64,000 nt of DNA from JASHPR01 sp963833885 (GCA_963833885.1 CAWHZU010000012.1:62001-126000), one strand, 5' to 3'; positions 49,175-58,017 are shown, counted from the stretch's first letter. Numbers and translations: made by a program. The notes: generated from the sequence alone by a model not told the origin.

Positions 49175-50097
49175 TTCTTCAGTCCGCTGAACGCCACACC
49201 ACGGATCAGGTGGCGCTGCGCGACCACGAACAGGATCAGCGTCGGGATCATGAACACGAGCGACGCGGCCATCAGGTAGTTGTACGCGGTGAAGTGCGAG
49301 CTCTGGTACTGCTCCAGGCCCAGCGACAGCGTGAAGTCGGACTGGTTGTTGATGAAGATCAGGGGCCCGATGAACGCGGTCCAGCTGGTCAGGAACGTGA
49401 GGATGACGACCGTGATCAGCGGCCCGCGGGAAAGCGGGATCACGACCTTGCGCAGCACCGTCCAGTTGCCCGCGCCGTCCAGCCGGGCCGCCTCGATCAG
49501 GGATCTGGGCAGGGACCGGAAGAACTGCCGGAGCAGGAAGATCGCCAGCGCGGAGGAGAAGTAAGGGGTGATGAACTGGGCTCCGAACGGCGGAACCAGC
49601 AACGGCGCCAGCGAGCCGATCCAGCCCAGATGGCGGAAGATCACGTAGAGCGGGATCATCACCACCGGGAATGGCAGCAGGATCAGCCCGAGCGACACCG
49701 CGAACATCGCCTCCCGGCCCCGCCACCGCATGATCGAGAACGCGTAGGCGGCCATCACGCAGGCCAGCAGCGTGCCCAGCACGGTGCAGGCCGAGACGAT
49801 GGCGCTGTTACCGAGATACCGCCAGAACGGTATGTAGGTCAGTGCCCTGGGATAGTTGGACCACTGTGGATGGGCCGGCCAGAGGCTGGGCGGGAACTTG
49901 AAGATGTCCGCGTTGGACTTCAGCGACCCGGTGAGCATCCAGAACAGCGGAACCAGGAAGATCACCGCGATGACGACCGCGGCCGTGTGCCTCGCGATGC
50001 GCGCAAGCCGCCCGCGCCACCGGCGCACGGCCGCGTTTCTGGCCGCCCGCGCGGCCTGGCCGGACCGGGCCTCGGTCTCGTGAGTCGTCACCGCCAT
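49171..50097 (-). CDS. carbohydrate ABC transporter permease, MalG-type
   Basis: The 308-residue inner-membrane permease has six transmembrane segments and the EAA loop SLIEAARLDGAGNWTVLRKV before VVIPLSRGPLITVV. It belongs to the CUT1 family and pairs with the MalF-type gene just upstream (2-nt gap). No ATPase is encoded in the locus; CUT1 systems in actinobacteria often share an unlinked MsiK-type ATPase. Confidence 0.92.
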   Translation of the reverse strand: MAVTTHETEARSGQAARAARNAAVRRWRGRLARIARHTAAVVIAVIFLVPLFWMLTGSLKSNADIFKFPPSLWPAHPQWSNYPRALTYIPFWRYLGNSAIVSACTVLGTLLACVMAAYAFSIMRWRGREAMFAVSLGLILLPFPVVMIPLYVIFRHLGWIGSLAPLLVPPFGAQFITPYFSSALAIFLLRQFFRSLPRSLIEAARLDGAGNWTVLRKVVIPLSRGPLITVVILTFLTSWTAFIGPLIFINNQSDFTLSLGLEQYQSSHFTAYNYLMAASLVFMIPTLILFVVAQRHLIRGVAFSGLKN

Positions 50098-50099
50098 AC

Positions 50100-51047
50100 C
50101 TATTCTCCCGCGTGGCCGTAGCGACGGTTGAGCGCGAAGAACCCGCCGACCACCAGCAGCGAGAACACCAGCAGCAGGCAGGCCATGGCCGCTGCCTTGC
50201 CCATGCTGAGGTAGGTGAACGCGTTCTGGTACAGGTACAGCGAGTAGAACAGGGTCGAGTTGACCGGCGCGCCGAGGTCGAGCGGGCTGGCCACGAACGC
50301 CTGCTCGAACATCTGGGTATAGAAGACCAGCGCGATCACCACGTTGTACAGGATGACCGGGCTGAGCAGCGGCAGGGTCACGTGGCGGAACTGGCTCCAG
50401 GCGCTCGCGCCGTCCACCGCTGCCGCGTCGTAGTAGTCCTGCGGTATCTCCTTGAGCGCGGCCAGGAAGACGATCATGATCTGCCCGACCGAGCCCCACA
50501 AGATGATCATGAGCAGGCTGAGCTTCGCGGTGGCCGGGTCGTCCAGCCAGCCGTACGTCGGCAGGTGCAGCAGGTGCAGCACCCCGTTCAGCAGGCCGTA
50601 GTCCGGGTTCAGGATCCACACCCAGGCGATCACCATCGAGACGACCGGCACGACCGCGGGGATGAAGATGGCGCTCCGGTAGAACGTGACCGCCCGGCCC
50701 GGCTTGTTCAGCAGCAGCGCCGTGCCCAGCCCCATCAGGATGCCCGCGGTGCCGCCGATCAGCGTGATGTAGAACGTGTTGCGCACCGAGAGCCAGAACA
50801 CCGGGTCGTGGAACAGCGCACGGTAGTTGGCCATGCCGGTCCACTGGGGCGGCGTCAGCAGGTTGTAGCTGGTGAAGCTCCAGTACACGCACAGGCCCAG
50901 CGGGATGGCGACGAGGCAGATGACCCCGACGGCCCACGGTGACAGGAACGGGAGCGCGGCGAGCACGCCCCGGCCCCGCACCGCGGACCGCCGGCCGCGC
51001 GTGCCCGCCGGCCGGGTAAGTCGGCCGGCTGAAACGCTGCGGGCCAT
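50100..51047 (-). CDS. carbohydrate ABC transporter permease, MalF-type
   Basis: The 315-residue permease has six transmembrane segments after a basic N-terminus and the EAA loop QDYYDAAAVDGASAWSQFRH followed by VTLPLLSPVILYNV. It forms the CUT1 heterodimer with the next gene. It lies 14 nt after the binding-protein gene. Confidence 0.92.
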   Translation of the reverse strand: MARSVSAGRLTRPAGTRGRRSAVRGRGVLAALPFLSPWAVGVICLVAIPLGLCVYWSFTSYNLLTPPQWTGMANYRALFHDPVFWLSVRNTFYITLIGGTAGILMGLGTALLLNKPGRAVTFYRSAIFIPAVVPVVSMVIAWVWILNPDYGLLNGVLHLLHLPTYGWLDDPATAKLSLLMIILWGSVGQIMIVFLAALKEIPQDYYDAAAVDGASAWSQFRHVTLPLLSPVILYNVVIALVFYTQMFEQAFVASPLDLGAPVNSTLFYSLYLYQNAFTYLSMGKAAAMACLLLVFSLLVVGGFFALNRRYGHAGE

Positions 51048-51061
51048 CGACTATCTCCTCG

Positions 51062-52375
51062 TCACTGGGACAGGTTGGTCAGGCTGCTCAGCGCCTGGGC
51101 CGGCGTCTGCTGGCCGTAGAGGGCCGCGTTCTGGGCCTGGCACAGCTTGGTGGCGTACTCACTGGACGTCGCGAGCGGCGGCCACACGTGAACGTGGCTC
51201 GACGCGCCGTTCTTGATGAAGAAGTCGAACCCGGCGTTCTTCTCCAGGGAGAACGAGGGGACGCTCTTCAGCTGCGGCAGGTTCGCGACGAGGTTTGCGA
51301 ACGTGGACGCGAGCTGCGCGTTCGTGGTCAGCCACGAGATGAAGTCGAACGCCTGCTGCGGGTACTGAGCGCCGCGGGGGACCAGCTGCGGGTTGGTGTC
51401 GATGAAGCTGGTCCCGGTGTTCTGGGACTCGCCGGCCGGCGCCGGGAGCGGCGCGACACCGATCGAGCTGGCTTCGCTCGGCACGTTCGCGTCGATGTAC
51501 TGCAGCGCCCACGGCCCGTCGTAGACCATCGCCAGCTTGCCGGACTCGAACGGGTCCTGCGCTGTGAGGTACGCGCCCGCGCTGCTCAGGAAGTTGGCGA
51601 TGTTCTGGGCGCCGTACTGCTTCACGTAACTGGCTTCCCAGGACAGCGCCGCCACGTTCGCCGAGGTGTCCGGGGTGATCTTGCCCGTGCTGCTGTCGTA
51701 CCACTGGCCGCCGAACAGCCAGCCGTAGGTTTCCAGCGGGCAGACCTGACCCTCGTCCGGGCCGGGCCAGTCGGGGGTGAAACCCAGCTGGGTTATCTTC
51801 CCTCCGGCGCCGGTCTTGGTCAGCTTCTTGGCGTCCGCGCTCAGCTGCTCGAGCGTGGTCGGAGGGTCGTTGGGGTTGAGTCCGGCGGCCGCGAACAGCT
51901 TCTTGTTGTAGAGCAGGCCGGCCGTGAAGTCCATGAATGGCAGCGCGTACACCTTGCCGCCAACCGTGACCGGCTTCAGCGCGTCGGGGACGAACTTCGA
52001 CATCGCAAGCTTGCTCTTCGAGATGTACGAGTTCAGCGGTGTGATCGCGCCCTCGGTGGCCCACGAGGCCAGTTCCAGCGTGGTGCCCAGGTCAATGATG
52101 TCCGGAGGGTTGCCGCCGCTGATCGCGGAGAGGATCTTCGCGTCGTTGGTGACCGGCGTCTCGGTGATCTGGATGTTCGGGTGCAGGTGCTCGTATTCCT
52201 TGATGGCCGAGTCGAGGGCGGCCTCCTCGTGCCCGCCGCCCCACTGCTGCCACATCGTCAGGTGAATGACGCCCGAGGCGGAAGACCCCGAGCCGGACGA
52301 GCCGCCGCAAGCGGCCAGGACCAGGGCAGCGCAGGACAGCACGCCCGTAGCCACGGTCAGCCGGTGGGATTTCAT
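51062..52375 (-). CDS. carbohydrate ABC transporter substrate-binding lipoprotein
   Basis: From the ATG at 52375, with GGGGAG upstream, the product has 437 residues. The signal peptide ends in a lipobox with Cys23 (LVLAACGG). The mature protein is a CUT1 type (IHLTMWQQWGGGHEEAALDS, GNPPDIIDLGT, LAMVYDGPWALQYID). Its context (ROK kinase, SIS isomerase, DeoR regulator) points to an amino sugar or its oligomer. The exact ligand cannot be read from sequence. Confidence 0.92.
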   Translation of the reverse strand: MKSHRLTVATGVLSCAALVLAACGGSSGSGSSASGVIHLTMWQQWGGGHEEAALDSAIKEYEHLHPNIQITETPVTNDAKILSAISGGNPPDIIDLGTTLELASWATEGAITPLNSYISKSKLAMSKFVPDALKPVTVGGKVYALPFMDFTAGLLYNKKLFAAAGLNPNDPPTTLEQLSADAKKLTKTGAGGKITQLGFTPDWPGPDEGQVCPLETYGWLFGGQWYDSSTGKITPDTSANVAALSWEASYVKQYGAQNIANFLSSAGAYLTAQDPFESGKLAMVYDGPWALQYIDANVPSEASSIGVAPLPAPAGESQNTGTSFIDTNPQLVPRGAQYPQQAFDFISWLTTNAQLASTFANLVANLPQLKSVPSFSLEKNAGFDFFIKNGASSHVHVWPPLATSSEYATKLCQAQNAALYGQQTPAQALSSLTNLSQ

Positions 52376-52428
52376 GATTCTCCCCTTTCCTTCTACATCG
52401 GCGCACAGTGGCCGGTGCATGAATGTCG

Positions 52429-53190
52429 TCAGGCCAGGAGCACGTCAACCCCGGCTGCGCGAATGGCCGCGACGCTCTCCGCTGGCGCCGCGGTATCGGT
52501 CACCAAAATGTCGACGTCGCCGATGTGGCACAGCCGGACGAAAGACACGGCGCCGATCTTGGTGGAGTCGGCCACGATGATCTTTCGCCGGGCGCTCTTC
52601 AGCGCGGCCTGCTTGGTCTGCGCGTCGTCGTACTCGTATTCCGTGAACCCGGCCTCGACGTCGACTCCGCCAACGGTCAGGAACGTCGTGTCGAACGTCA
52701 GCTGCTCGAGCATCACCGTCGTCGCGGCGCCGACGAATGACCGCTCGTACGGGCGGACCTGGCCGCCGGGGATCATCAGGGTCACGTTCGGCATGTCGGC
52801 AAGGGCATCGGCGATGTGCAGGCTGAGCGCGAGCGCGCGGATCCGCAGATCACGCCGGAAGTTCTGAACGGTGTGCAGCGTGGTCGTTCCGGCGTCGACG
52901 ATGACGGTCTCGCCGTCCCGCACGAGGGCCGCGGCGGCCGCGCCGATCCGCTGCTTTGCCTCGACGTGCCGCATGCTGCGCGCGGCGAAGCCGGGCTCGA
53001 AGCTGCGTGAGGTGTTCGAGATCGCCCCGCCGTGCACCCGGGTCAGCTCCCCGCGTGCCTCCAGCTCCTCCAGGTCCCTCCGGACGGTCATCTCGGACAC
53101 CCGCAGGCGGCTGGCCAGGTCGACCACCCGGGCCCGGCCGGTCGCCTGGACCGCCTCGCAGATCAGCCGATGCCGCTCGGCCCTAGTCAT
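52429..53190 (-). CDS. DeoR-family transcriptional regulator
   Basis: The 253-residue repressor has an N-terminal HTH (RAERHRLICEAVQATGRARV, then LRVSEMTVRRDLEELEARGE) and a C-terminal sugar-phosphate-binding DeoRC domain (AAALVRDGETVIVDAGTTTL, FLTVGGVDVEAGFTEYEYDD, KIIVADSTKIG). It overlaps the ROK gene by 8 nt. It probably senses a phosphorylated amino sugar and binds the operator in the divergent gap upstream of the ROK gene. Confidence 0.92.
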   Translation of the reverse strand: MTRAERHRLICEAVQATGRARVVDLASRLRVSEMTVRRDLEELEARGELTRVHGGAISNTSRSFEPGFAARSMRHVEAKQRIGAAAAALVRDGETVIVDAGTTTLHTVQNFRRDLRIRALALSLHIADALADMPNVTLMIPGGQVRPYERSFVGAATTVMLEQLTFDTTFLTVGGVDVEAGFTEYEYDDAQTKQAALKSARRKIIVADSTKIGAVSFVRLCHIGDVDILVTDTAAPAESVAAIRAAGVDVLLA

Positions 53191-54094
53191 GGCCGGGTCC
53201 TGAGATGAATGCCAGGTGCGCGGCGCCCACGCAGCCGGCCAGCCCGCCGAGCGCAGACTCGCGCACCTGAACCCCTGGCGGCGCGAACCGGTACCCGCGC
53301 AGCTGCTGCCGGGCCTGCTCGACCAGCGCCGGGAGGTCACCGTGCCCGTTCCCGGTCAGCACCACCAAATCGGGGGCGTGCATGGCCACAAGGTTGAGCA
53401 CGGCGGTGCACAGCGCCGCCCGCGCGCGGTCCACGATCCGCCCGAGCGCAGGGATCCGGTCGGCCGCCGCGAACACATCGGCCGCGCTCGCACCCTCGGC
53501 CAGGGTGCCAGTGGACAGCGCTTCGCGTAGCACCGCCGCACCCGAGGCCACGGACTCCACGCAGCCGAGCGCGCCGCAGTAGGCAGGCCCGCCGGGATCC
53601 ACGACATGGTGGCCCGCCTCCGGGTGGCTGCCGGCCGCGCCGCGGAAGATCTGGCCGCCGGAGATCACGCCGACGCCGATGCCGGTGCCGATTGTGAGGC
53701 AGGCCAGCACGCCCACCTCGACGCCGGCGCCGGTCCACGCTTCGCCGAGCGCCGCGGCGTCAGCGTCGTTCGCCAGCCATACCGGCACGCCGAAGGCCTC
53801 GGCCAGCACCTGGGTGACCGCGCCCTGATAGGCGCCGGGCAGCGTGTCCGGGTTGCTGATCACGCCGCGAACCGGATCGACCGGGCCGGTTGCGCCGACG
53901 CCGATGCCGACCGGAGGGTCACCGGCCGCCTTCTCGATCAGGCTGGCGGTCATGTCGATGAGCTGGGCGAACGGGCGGGTACTCCGGCCCGGGTCCAGCG
54001 GCTCGGTAAGGACGCTGCCCACCGATCCGGCTTCGTCGACCTGAGCCGCGCGCACGTTGGTGCCGCCGAGGTCGACACCCACTGCCCAGGCCAT
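53183..54094 (-). CDS. ROK-family sugar kinase
   Basis: The 303-residue kinase has the N-terminal ATP motif VGVDLGGTNVRAAQVDEAG, the active-site Asp in VWLANDADAAALGEAW, GTGIGVGVISGGQIFRGAAG and a zinc-site remnant HHVVDPGGPAYCGALGCVES. Only two Cys of the usual three are clear. ROK kinases phosphorylate glucose, GlcNAc or ManNAc. First gene of the operon that includes the DeoR regulator and ABC transporter; a -35/-10 pair lies 91-120 bp upstream. Confidence 0.9.
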   Translation of the reverse strand: MAWAVGVDLGGTNVRAAQVDEAGSVGSVLTEPLDPGRSTRPFAQLIDMTASLIEKAAGDPPVGIGVGATGPVDPVRGVISNPDTLPGAYQGAVTQVLAEAFGVPVWLANDADAAALGEAWTGAGVEVGVLACLTIGTGIGVGVISGGQIFRGAAGSHPEAGHHVVDPGGPAYCGALGCVESVASGAAVLREALSTGTLAEGASAADVFAAADRIPALGRIVDRARAALCTAVLNLVAMHAPDLVVLTGNGHGDLPALVEQARQQLRGYRFAPPGVQVRESALGGLAGCVGAAHLAFISGPGHD

Positions 54095-54184
54095 GGTTTA
54101 GCTCAGGCCGTGCTGCAGCGGGCGAAGCCGGCGCGGGAGGAACCCGTCAATCTGCGAATACCTTCCAGGCGCGGCCACGAGGGG

Positions 54185-54214
54185 AATATAGGGCGTTCAT
54201 AACAACCACGTCAA
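54185..54214 (-). promoter_or_regulatory. promoter of the ROK-DeoR-ABC operon
   Basis: On the minus strand TTGACG (54209-54214) and TATATT (54185-54190) are separated by 18 bp, a good match to a primary-sigma promoter. The -35 box lies inside the inverted repeat at 54204-54222, so a bound repressor would block polymerase. Confidence 0.6.
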
Positions 54215-54222
54215 CTGGTTGA
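54204..54222. promoter_or_regulatory. candidate DeoR operator in the divergent amino-sugar promoter
   Basis: Two nested inverted repeats occur here: AACCA (54204-54208)/TGGTT (54216-54220) with a 7-bp spacer, and TCAAC (54211-54215)/GTTGA (54218-54222) with a 2-bp spacer. They overlap the -35 box of the ROK operon and lie about 30 bp before the SIS gene start, so one regulator could control both directions. Confidence 0.5.
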
Positions 54223-54239
54223 TTCGCACAGTTATCTGT

Positions 54240-54255
54240 TAGAGTCCGGCCCGTG
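54240..54255 (+). promoter_or_regulatory. candidate leaderless promoter of the SIS gene
   Basis: TAGAGT at 54240-54245 lies 7 nt before the GTG start codon at 54253. TTGATT at 54219-54224 could be a weak -35 with a short spacer. Confidence 0.35.
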
Positions 54256-55281
54256 ACAAGCCTCTCCGAGTCCGTGACCCCGCCGTACATAGCGGACATC
54301 CGAAGCCAGCCCGAGGCTCTCCAACGGCTACTCGACCAGGGGCTGTCGGCGGAGGCCCTGGCACTCCTGCGGCGCCTGCCCCGGTTCGGCCGGGTGATCA
54401 TGACCGGCATGGGGGCGTCACTGCACGCGCTGTACCCCGGCTTCCTGGCGCTCGCCGCCGCGGGCGTCCCGGTCTGGTGCATCGAGGCCGCCGAGCTGCT
54501 GTCCGACGCGGGCGGCCTGGTCACGGCCGACAGCCTGCTGTGGGTGACCTCGCAGTCAGGACGGTCCGCCGAGGTTGCGCCGCTGCTGGCCCGGTCCCCC
54601 CGGCCGCAGGCCATCCTGGGCGTCACGAACGACATGACGGGCCCGCTGGCAGCAGCGGCGGACGCGGTGATCGAGCTCCGCTCCGGAGAGGAGCACACCG
54701 TCGGCACCCGCAGCTACCTGAACAGCCTCGCCGCGCACCTGATGGCCACCGGGGCCGCACTCGGCCGGCCGGTGCCGCGCGACGTCTACGACATGCCGGG
54801 CAGGCTGGCCGGCTACCTGAATCAGTGGGATGACCAACTGGCCGCCTGGGACGCGGCGGTCAGCCAGGAGATCCTGTTCACGGTCGGCAGGGGTGCCTCG
54901 CTCGCGGCCGCGCGCACCGGCGCGCTGATCGTCAAGGAAGCCGCGAAGACGCCCCTCGAGGCGATGAGCGCCCCCCAGTTCCGGCACGGCCCGCTGGAGA
55001 TGGCCGACGGCAGGACGTGCGTGATCGTGCTGCCGGGGACCGCGGCCGATGCGGTGCCGAACGACCGGCTGGCCGACGACCTGTCCGCGGTCGGCGCCAA
55101 CGTGGTGCGCCTGGCGGCAGGCTACGGCCCGGGGCCCCGGATGCCCGAGGTCCGCGCCGACGAGACCCGGCCGATCGCCGAGATCGTGCCGTTCCAGGTG
55201 CTCAGCGTCCTGCTGGCGCAGCGGCGCGGGCTGGAGCCCGGAGCCTTCAGGCAGATCGGCAAGGTCACGACCACGCTGTGA
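54253..55281 (+). CDS. SIS-domain sugar isomerase/deaminase-like protein
   Basis: The 342-residue protein has two SIS domains as in the isomerase half of GlmS and in AgaS/NagB-II-type deaminases: RVIMTGMGASLHALYPGF, LLWVTSQSGRSAEVAPLLA, then TVGRGASLAAARTGALIVKE, TPLEAMSAPQFRHGPLEMAD. It has no glutaminase domain. It probably isomerises or deaminates a phosphorylated amino sugar made by the divergent ROK kinase. Confidence 0.85.
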   Translation: MTSLSESVTPPYIADIRSQPEALQRLLDQGLSAEALALLRRLPRFGRVIMTGMGASLHALYPGFLALAAAGVPVWCIEAAELLSDAGGLVTADSLLWVTSQSGRSAEVAPLLARSPRPQAILGVTNDMTGPLAAAADAVIELRSGEEHTVGTRSYLNSLAAHLMATGAALGRPVPRDVYDMPGRLAGYLNQWDDQLAAWDAAVSQEILFTVGRGASLAAARTGALIVKEAAKTPLEAMSAPQFRHGPLEMADGRTCVIVLPGTAADAVPNDRLADDLSAVGANVVRLAAGYGPGPRMPEVRADETRPIAEIVPFQVLSVLLAQRRGLEPGAFRQIGKVTTTL

Positions 55282-55311
55282 TCGCGCCGCCGCCAGCGAG
55301 GCGGTCGCGAC

Positions 55312-55326
55312 TAAGCTGGGCCAGTG
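55312..55326 (+). promoter_or_regulatory. candidate leaderless promoter of nadE
   Basis: TAAGCT at 55312-55317 is followed after 6 nt by the GTG start codon of nadE. The hexamer is identical to that of lipB. Confidence 0.45.
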
Positions 55327-57129
55327 CCCCAGATGCGCATAGCCCTCGCCCAGGTCAACGCTACCGTCGGAGATCTGGCCGGTAACGCGGACCTGATCGT
55401 CGACTGGACCAGGCGCGCCGCCGGCCAGGGCGCCAGGCTCGTGGTGTTCCCGGAGATGATGCTGACCGGCTATCCGGTCGAGGACCTGGCGCTCCGCGCG
55501 TCGTTCGTCGAGGCGTCGATCGCCGCGCTGGACGCCACCGCGGAGCGGCTGGCCGCCGAGGGGCTCGGCGGTGTCGCCGTGGTGACCGGGTACCTGGACC
55601 GCGTGACCGGCATGCGGCCGCGGGTCGGGCTGCCCGCCGGGGCGCCGCTCGACGCCGCGGCGCTGCTGTATGACGGCGCGGTCGCCGTGCGGTCGGCCAA
55701 GCACCACCTGCCGAACTACGGCGTCTTCGACGAGTACCGGTACTTCGTTCCCGGTGACGTCCTGCCCGTCGTCAGGCTGCAGGCGGACGACGGCGGACTG
55801 GTCGACGTCGCGATCGCGATCTGCGAGGACCTGTGGCAGGACGGCGGCCCGGTCGCGGTCTGCCGCGCGGCAGGTGCCGGCCTGCTCGTGGTGCCCAACG
55901 CCTCGCCGTACGAGCGCGGCAAGGACGACACCCGCCTGGAGCTGGTCCAGCGCCGGGCCGCCGAAGCCGGGGCCACGCTGGCGTACGTGAACATGGTGGG
56001 CGGCCAGGACGAGCTGGTCTTCGACGGCGACTCGATCATCGTCGACGCCGCGGGCGAGCTGCTGGCCAGGGGCCCGCAGTTCGAGCAGGAGCTGGTCGTC
56101 GCCGACCTGGAGCTGGAGCCCGCGGTCTCGTCGCCGTGCCCCTCGGACACCCCGGTCGACGCGCGCGACGGCTCGATGATCACGATCCGCCGGCTGGAGC
56201 TGCCCGCCAAGGCCGGTGCTAGCCGGCCGGACCGCCCGGAGCCGCGCACCACCTGGCCGCGGCTGTCCGACCCCGCCGAGGTCTACGCGGCCCTGGTCCT
56301 CGGCGTGCACGACTACGTGCGCAAGAACGGTTTCGGCTCGGTGATCCTGGCGCTGTCCGGGGGCATCGACTCCGCGCTGACCGCGACGATCGCTGCGGAC
56401 GCCGTCGGCCCGGACAAGGTGCACGTGGTGCTGATGCCCAGCCGCTACTCGTCGGATCACTCGGTCACCGACGCGGAGGACCTGGCGAAGCGGCAGGGCC
56501 TGCACGCCAGGACCGTGCCGATCCGGTCCATGGTCGACGCGTTCGAGGTGGAGCTCAGCCTGTCCGGGCTGGCCGCGGAGAACCTGCAGGCCAGGATCCG
56601 CGGCATGATCCTCATGTCGCTGTCCAACGCCGAGGGCCACCTGGCCCTCACCACGGGCAACAAGAGCGAGCTGGCCACCGGCTACTCCACGCTCTACGGC
56701 GACTCGGCCGGCGGCTTCGGGCCGATCAAGGACGTCCTGAAGACGCTGGTCTGGGACCTGGCCCGGTGGCGCAACAGCCAGGCGGAGAGCCGCGGCGAGA
56801 CGCCGCCGATCCCGGAGAACTCGATCACCAAGCCGCCGAGCGCCGAGCTCGCGCCAGGGCAGATGGACAGCGACACGCTGCCGGACTACCCGGAGCTCGA
56901 CGCGATCCTCGAGGGGTACGTGGAGCAGGACATGGGCGCAGCGGAACTCGCCGCGGCCGGCCACGACCCGGCGCTCGTCGAGCGGGTGATCCGCATGGTC
57001 GACCTGGCCGAGTACAAGCGCCGGCAGTACCCCCCGGGCCCGAAGATCACGCCGAAGAACTTCGGCAGGGACCGCCGCCTGCCGATCACCAACCGGTGGC
57101 GTGAGCCGCTCAGCGAGCCGCCGGCCTAG
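55324..57129 (+). CDS. nadE: glutamine-dependent NAD+ synthetase
   Basis: The 601-residue two-domain enzyme converts deamido-NAD to NAD. The N-terminal nitrilase-type glutaminase (~1-270) has Glu in VVFPEMMLTGYP, Lys in KHHLPNYGVFDEYRYF and Cys in AIAICEDLWQDGG. The C-terminal synthetase (~290-600) has the PP-loop LALSGGIDSALTATIAADAV and LTTGNKSELATGYSTLYGD. Its TAG stop lies in CTAG (57126-57129), the first bases of a 35-bp repeat shared with the convergent hydrolase gene. Confidence 0.95.
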   Translation: MPQMRIALAQVNATVGDLAGNADLIVDWTRRAAGQGARLVVFPEMMLTGYPVEDLALRASFVEASIAALDATAERLAAEGLGGVAVVTGYLDRVTGMRPRVGLPAGAPLDAAALLYDGAVAVRSAKHHLPNYGVFDEYRYFVPGDVLPVVRLQADDGGLVDVAIAICEDLWQDGGPVAVCRAAGAGLLVVPNASPYERGKDDTRLELVQRRAAEAGATLAYVNMVGGQDELVFDGDSIIVDAAGELLARGPQFEQELVVADLELEPAVSSPCPSDTPVDARDGSMITIRRLELPAKAGASRPDRPEPRTTWPRLSDPAEVYAALVLGVHDYVRKNGFGSVILALSGGIDSALTATIAADAVGPDKVHVVLMPSRYSSDHSVTDAEDLAKRQGLHARTVPIRSMVDAFEVELSLSGLAAENLQARIRGMILMSLSNAEGHLALTTGNKSELATGYSTLYGDSAGGFGPIKDVLKTLVWDLARWRNSQAESRGETPPIPENSITKPPSAELAPGQMDSDTLPDYPELDAILEGYVEQDMGAAELAAAGHDPALVERVIRMVDLAEYKRRQYPPGPKITPKNFGRDRRLPITNRWREPLSEPPA

Positions 57130-57265
57130 AGCTCGACCGTGCTGCCGGGCTCCAGCCGACCTAGAGCTCGACCGTGCTGCCCGGCTCCAGCCGACCTAGA
57201 GCTCGACCGTGCTGCCCGGCTCCAGCCGACCTAGAGCTCGACCGCGGTGCCCGGCTCCAGCCGGG
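57126..57265. repeat. 35-bp tandem repeat of a gene 3' end between convergent genes
   Basis: Units lie at 57126-57160, 57161-57195, 57196-57230 and 57231-57265. The first three are almost identical; the fourth is the genuine 3' end of the metallo-hydrolase gene and differs at a few bases. On the minus strand each unit encodes LEPG(S/T)xVEL and a TAG stop. CTAG opens each unit and is self-complementary, so in unit 1 it also provides the nadE stop. Each unit contains the dyad CGGCTCCAGCCG. Confidence 0.92.
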
Positions 57266-57872
57266 CGAACGACGCCCCGGTTGGCTGTGCCGCGACTTGC
57301 ATCATTTGCTGCATCAGGCCGATGCCGTTCGCGTTCAGGATCGCGTCGTGGATCGCGTACGCCCGCTGCGGCGCGACCTCCCGGGCGTAGTCGATCATCT
57401 CGGCGGTCTTGAGCCACGGCGCGACGATGGGCAGCAGCAGCGTCGGCACCCGGTCCTCGGGAACGGTGAGCGAGTCGCCGGGGTGGAAGACCTCGCCGTC
57501 CACGGCGAACCCGGTGTTGATGACGATCGGGATCTCGCGGTAGACCTGCGCGTGATCGTGGCCGTAGACGTGGACGTCGAATCCGGCCGCGGAGAAGGTG
57601 TCGCCGTGATCAACGGTGCGTACCCGGGCACCGAAGTCGCGGAACTGCCCGGCGACCGAGGCGTTTGTCCATAGGTTCAGGCCCGGGTTGCCCGCCAGCG
57701 CCGCGCGGACGGCGTCGGCGTCGAGGTGATCCGGGTGCTCGTGGGTGACCAGGACCGCGCTGGCACCGCTGAGCGCGTCGGCGGCTTCGCTCCAGCGGCC
57801 CGGGTCGATCACCAGCGTCGCCCCGTCCTTCTCCAGCCGGATGCAGGAGTGTCCCAGCTTGGTCAGCCGCAT
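57231..57872 (-). CDS. MBL-fold metal-dependent hydrolase
   Basis: The 213-residue protein begins MRLTKLGHSCIRLEKDGATL and has the metal-binding motif VTHEHPDHLDADAV (HxHxDH), then His in VDHGDTF, VYGHDHAQVY and FHPGDSL. This is the UPF0173-like group of beta-lactamase-fold hydrolases, of unknown substrate. A strong ribosome site (AGGAGG) precedes the ATG. Its C-terminal codons have been duplicated three times downstream. Confidence 0.88.
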   Translation of the reverse strand: MRLTKLGHSCIRLEKDGATLVIDPGRWSEAADALSGASAVLVTHEHPDHLDADAVRAALAGNPGLNLWTNASVAGQFRDFGARVRTVDHGDTFSAAGFDVHVYGHDHAQVYREIPIVINTGFAVDGEVFHPGDSLTVPEDRVPTLLLPIVAPWLKTAEMIDYAREVAPQRAYAIHDAILNANGIGLMQQMMQVAAQPTGASFARLEPGTAVEL

Positions 57873-58017
57873 TTAACCTCCTGTTGACTCGGCATGCCGT
57901 GCCTCACCCAGGCGACGATACGCGGGCCGGCCAGGCCTGTCCTCACCCGCCAGTGACGTGCGATGATCGACGTGTCCGGGTACGCCGAAGGGGCGCCTCG
58001 AGGCATGGAGGTCCTAG

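Noticed and set aside
54556..56964. 802-codon open frame on the minus strand
   Set aside because: It lies opposite the SIS gene and nadE, both well supported; the translation is His/Arg/Gly/Val-rich and typical of a shadow frame.
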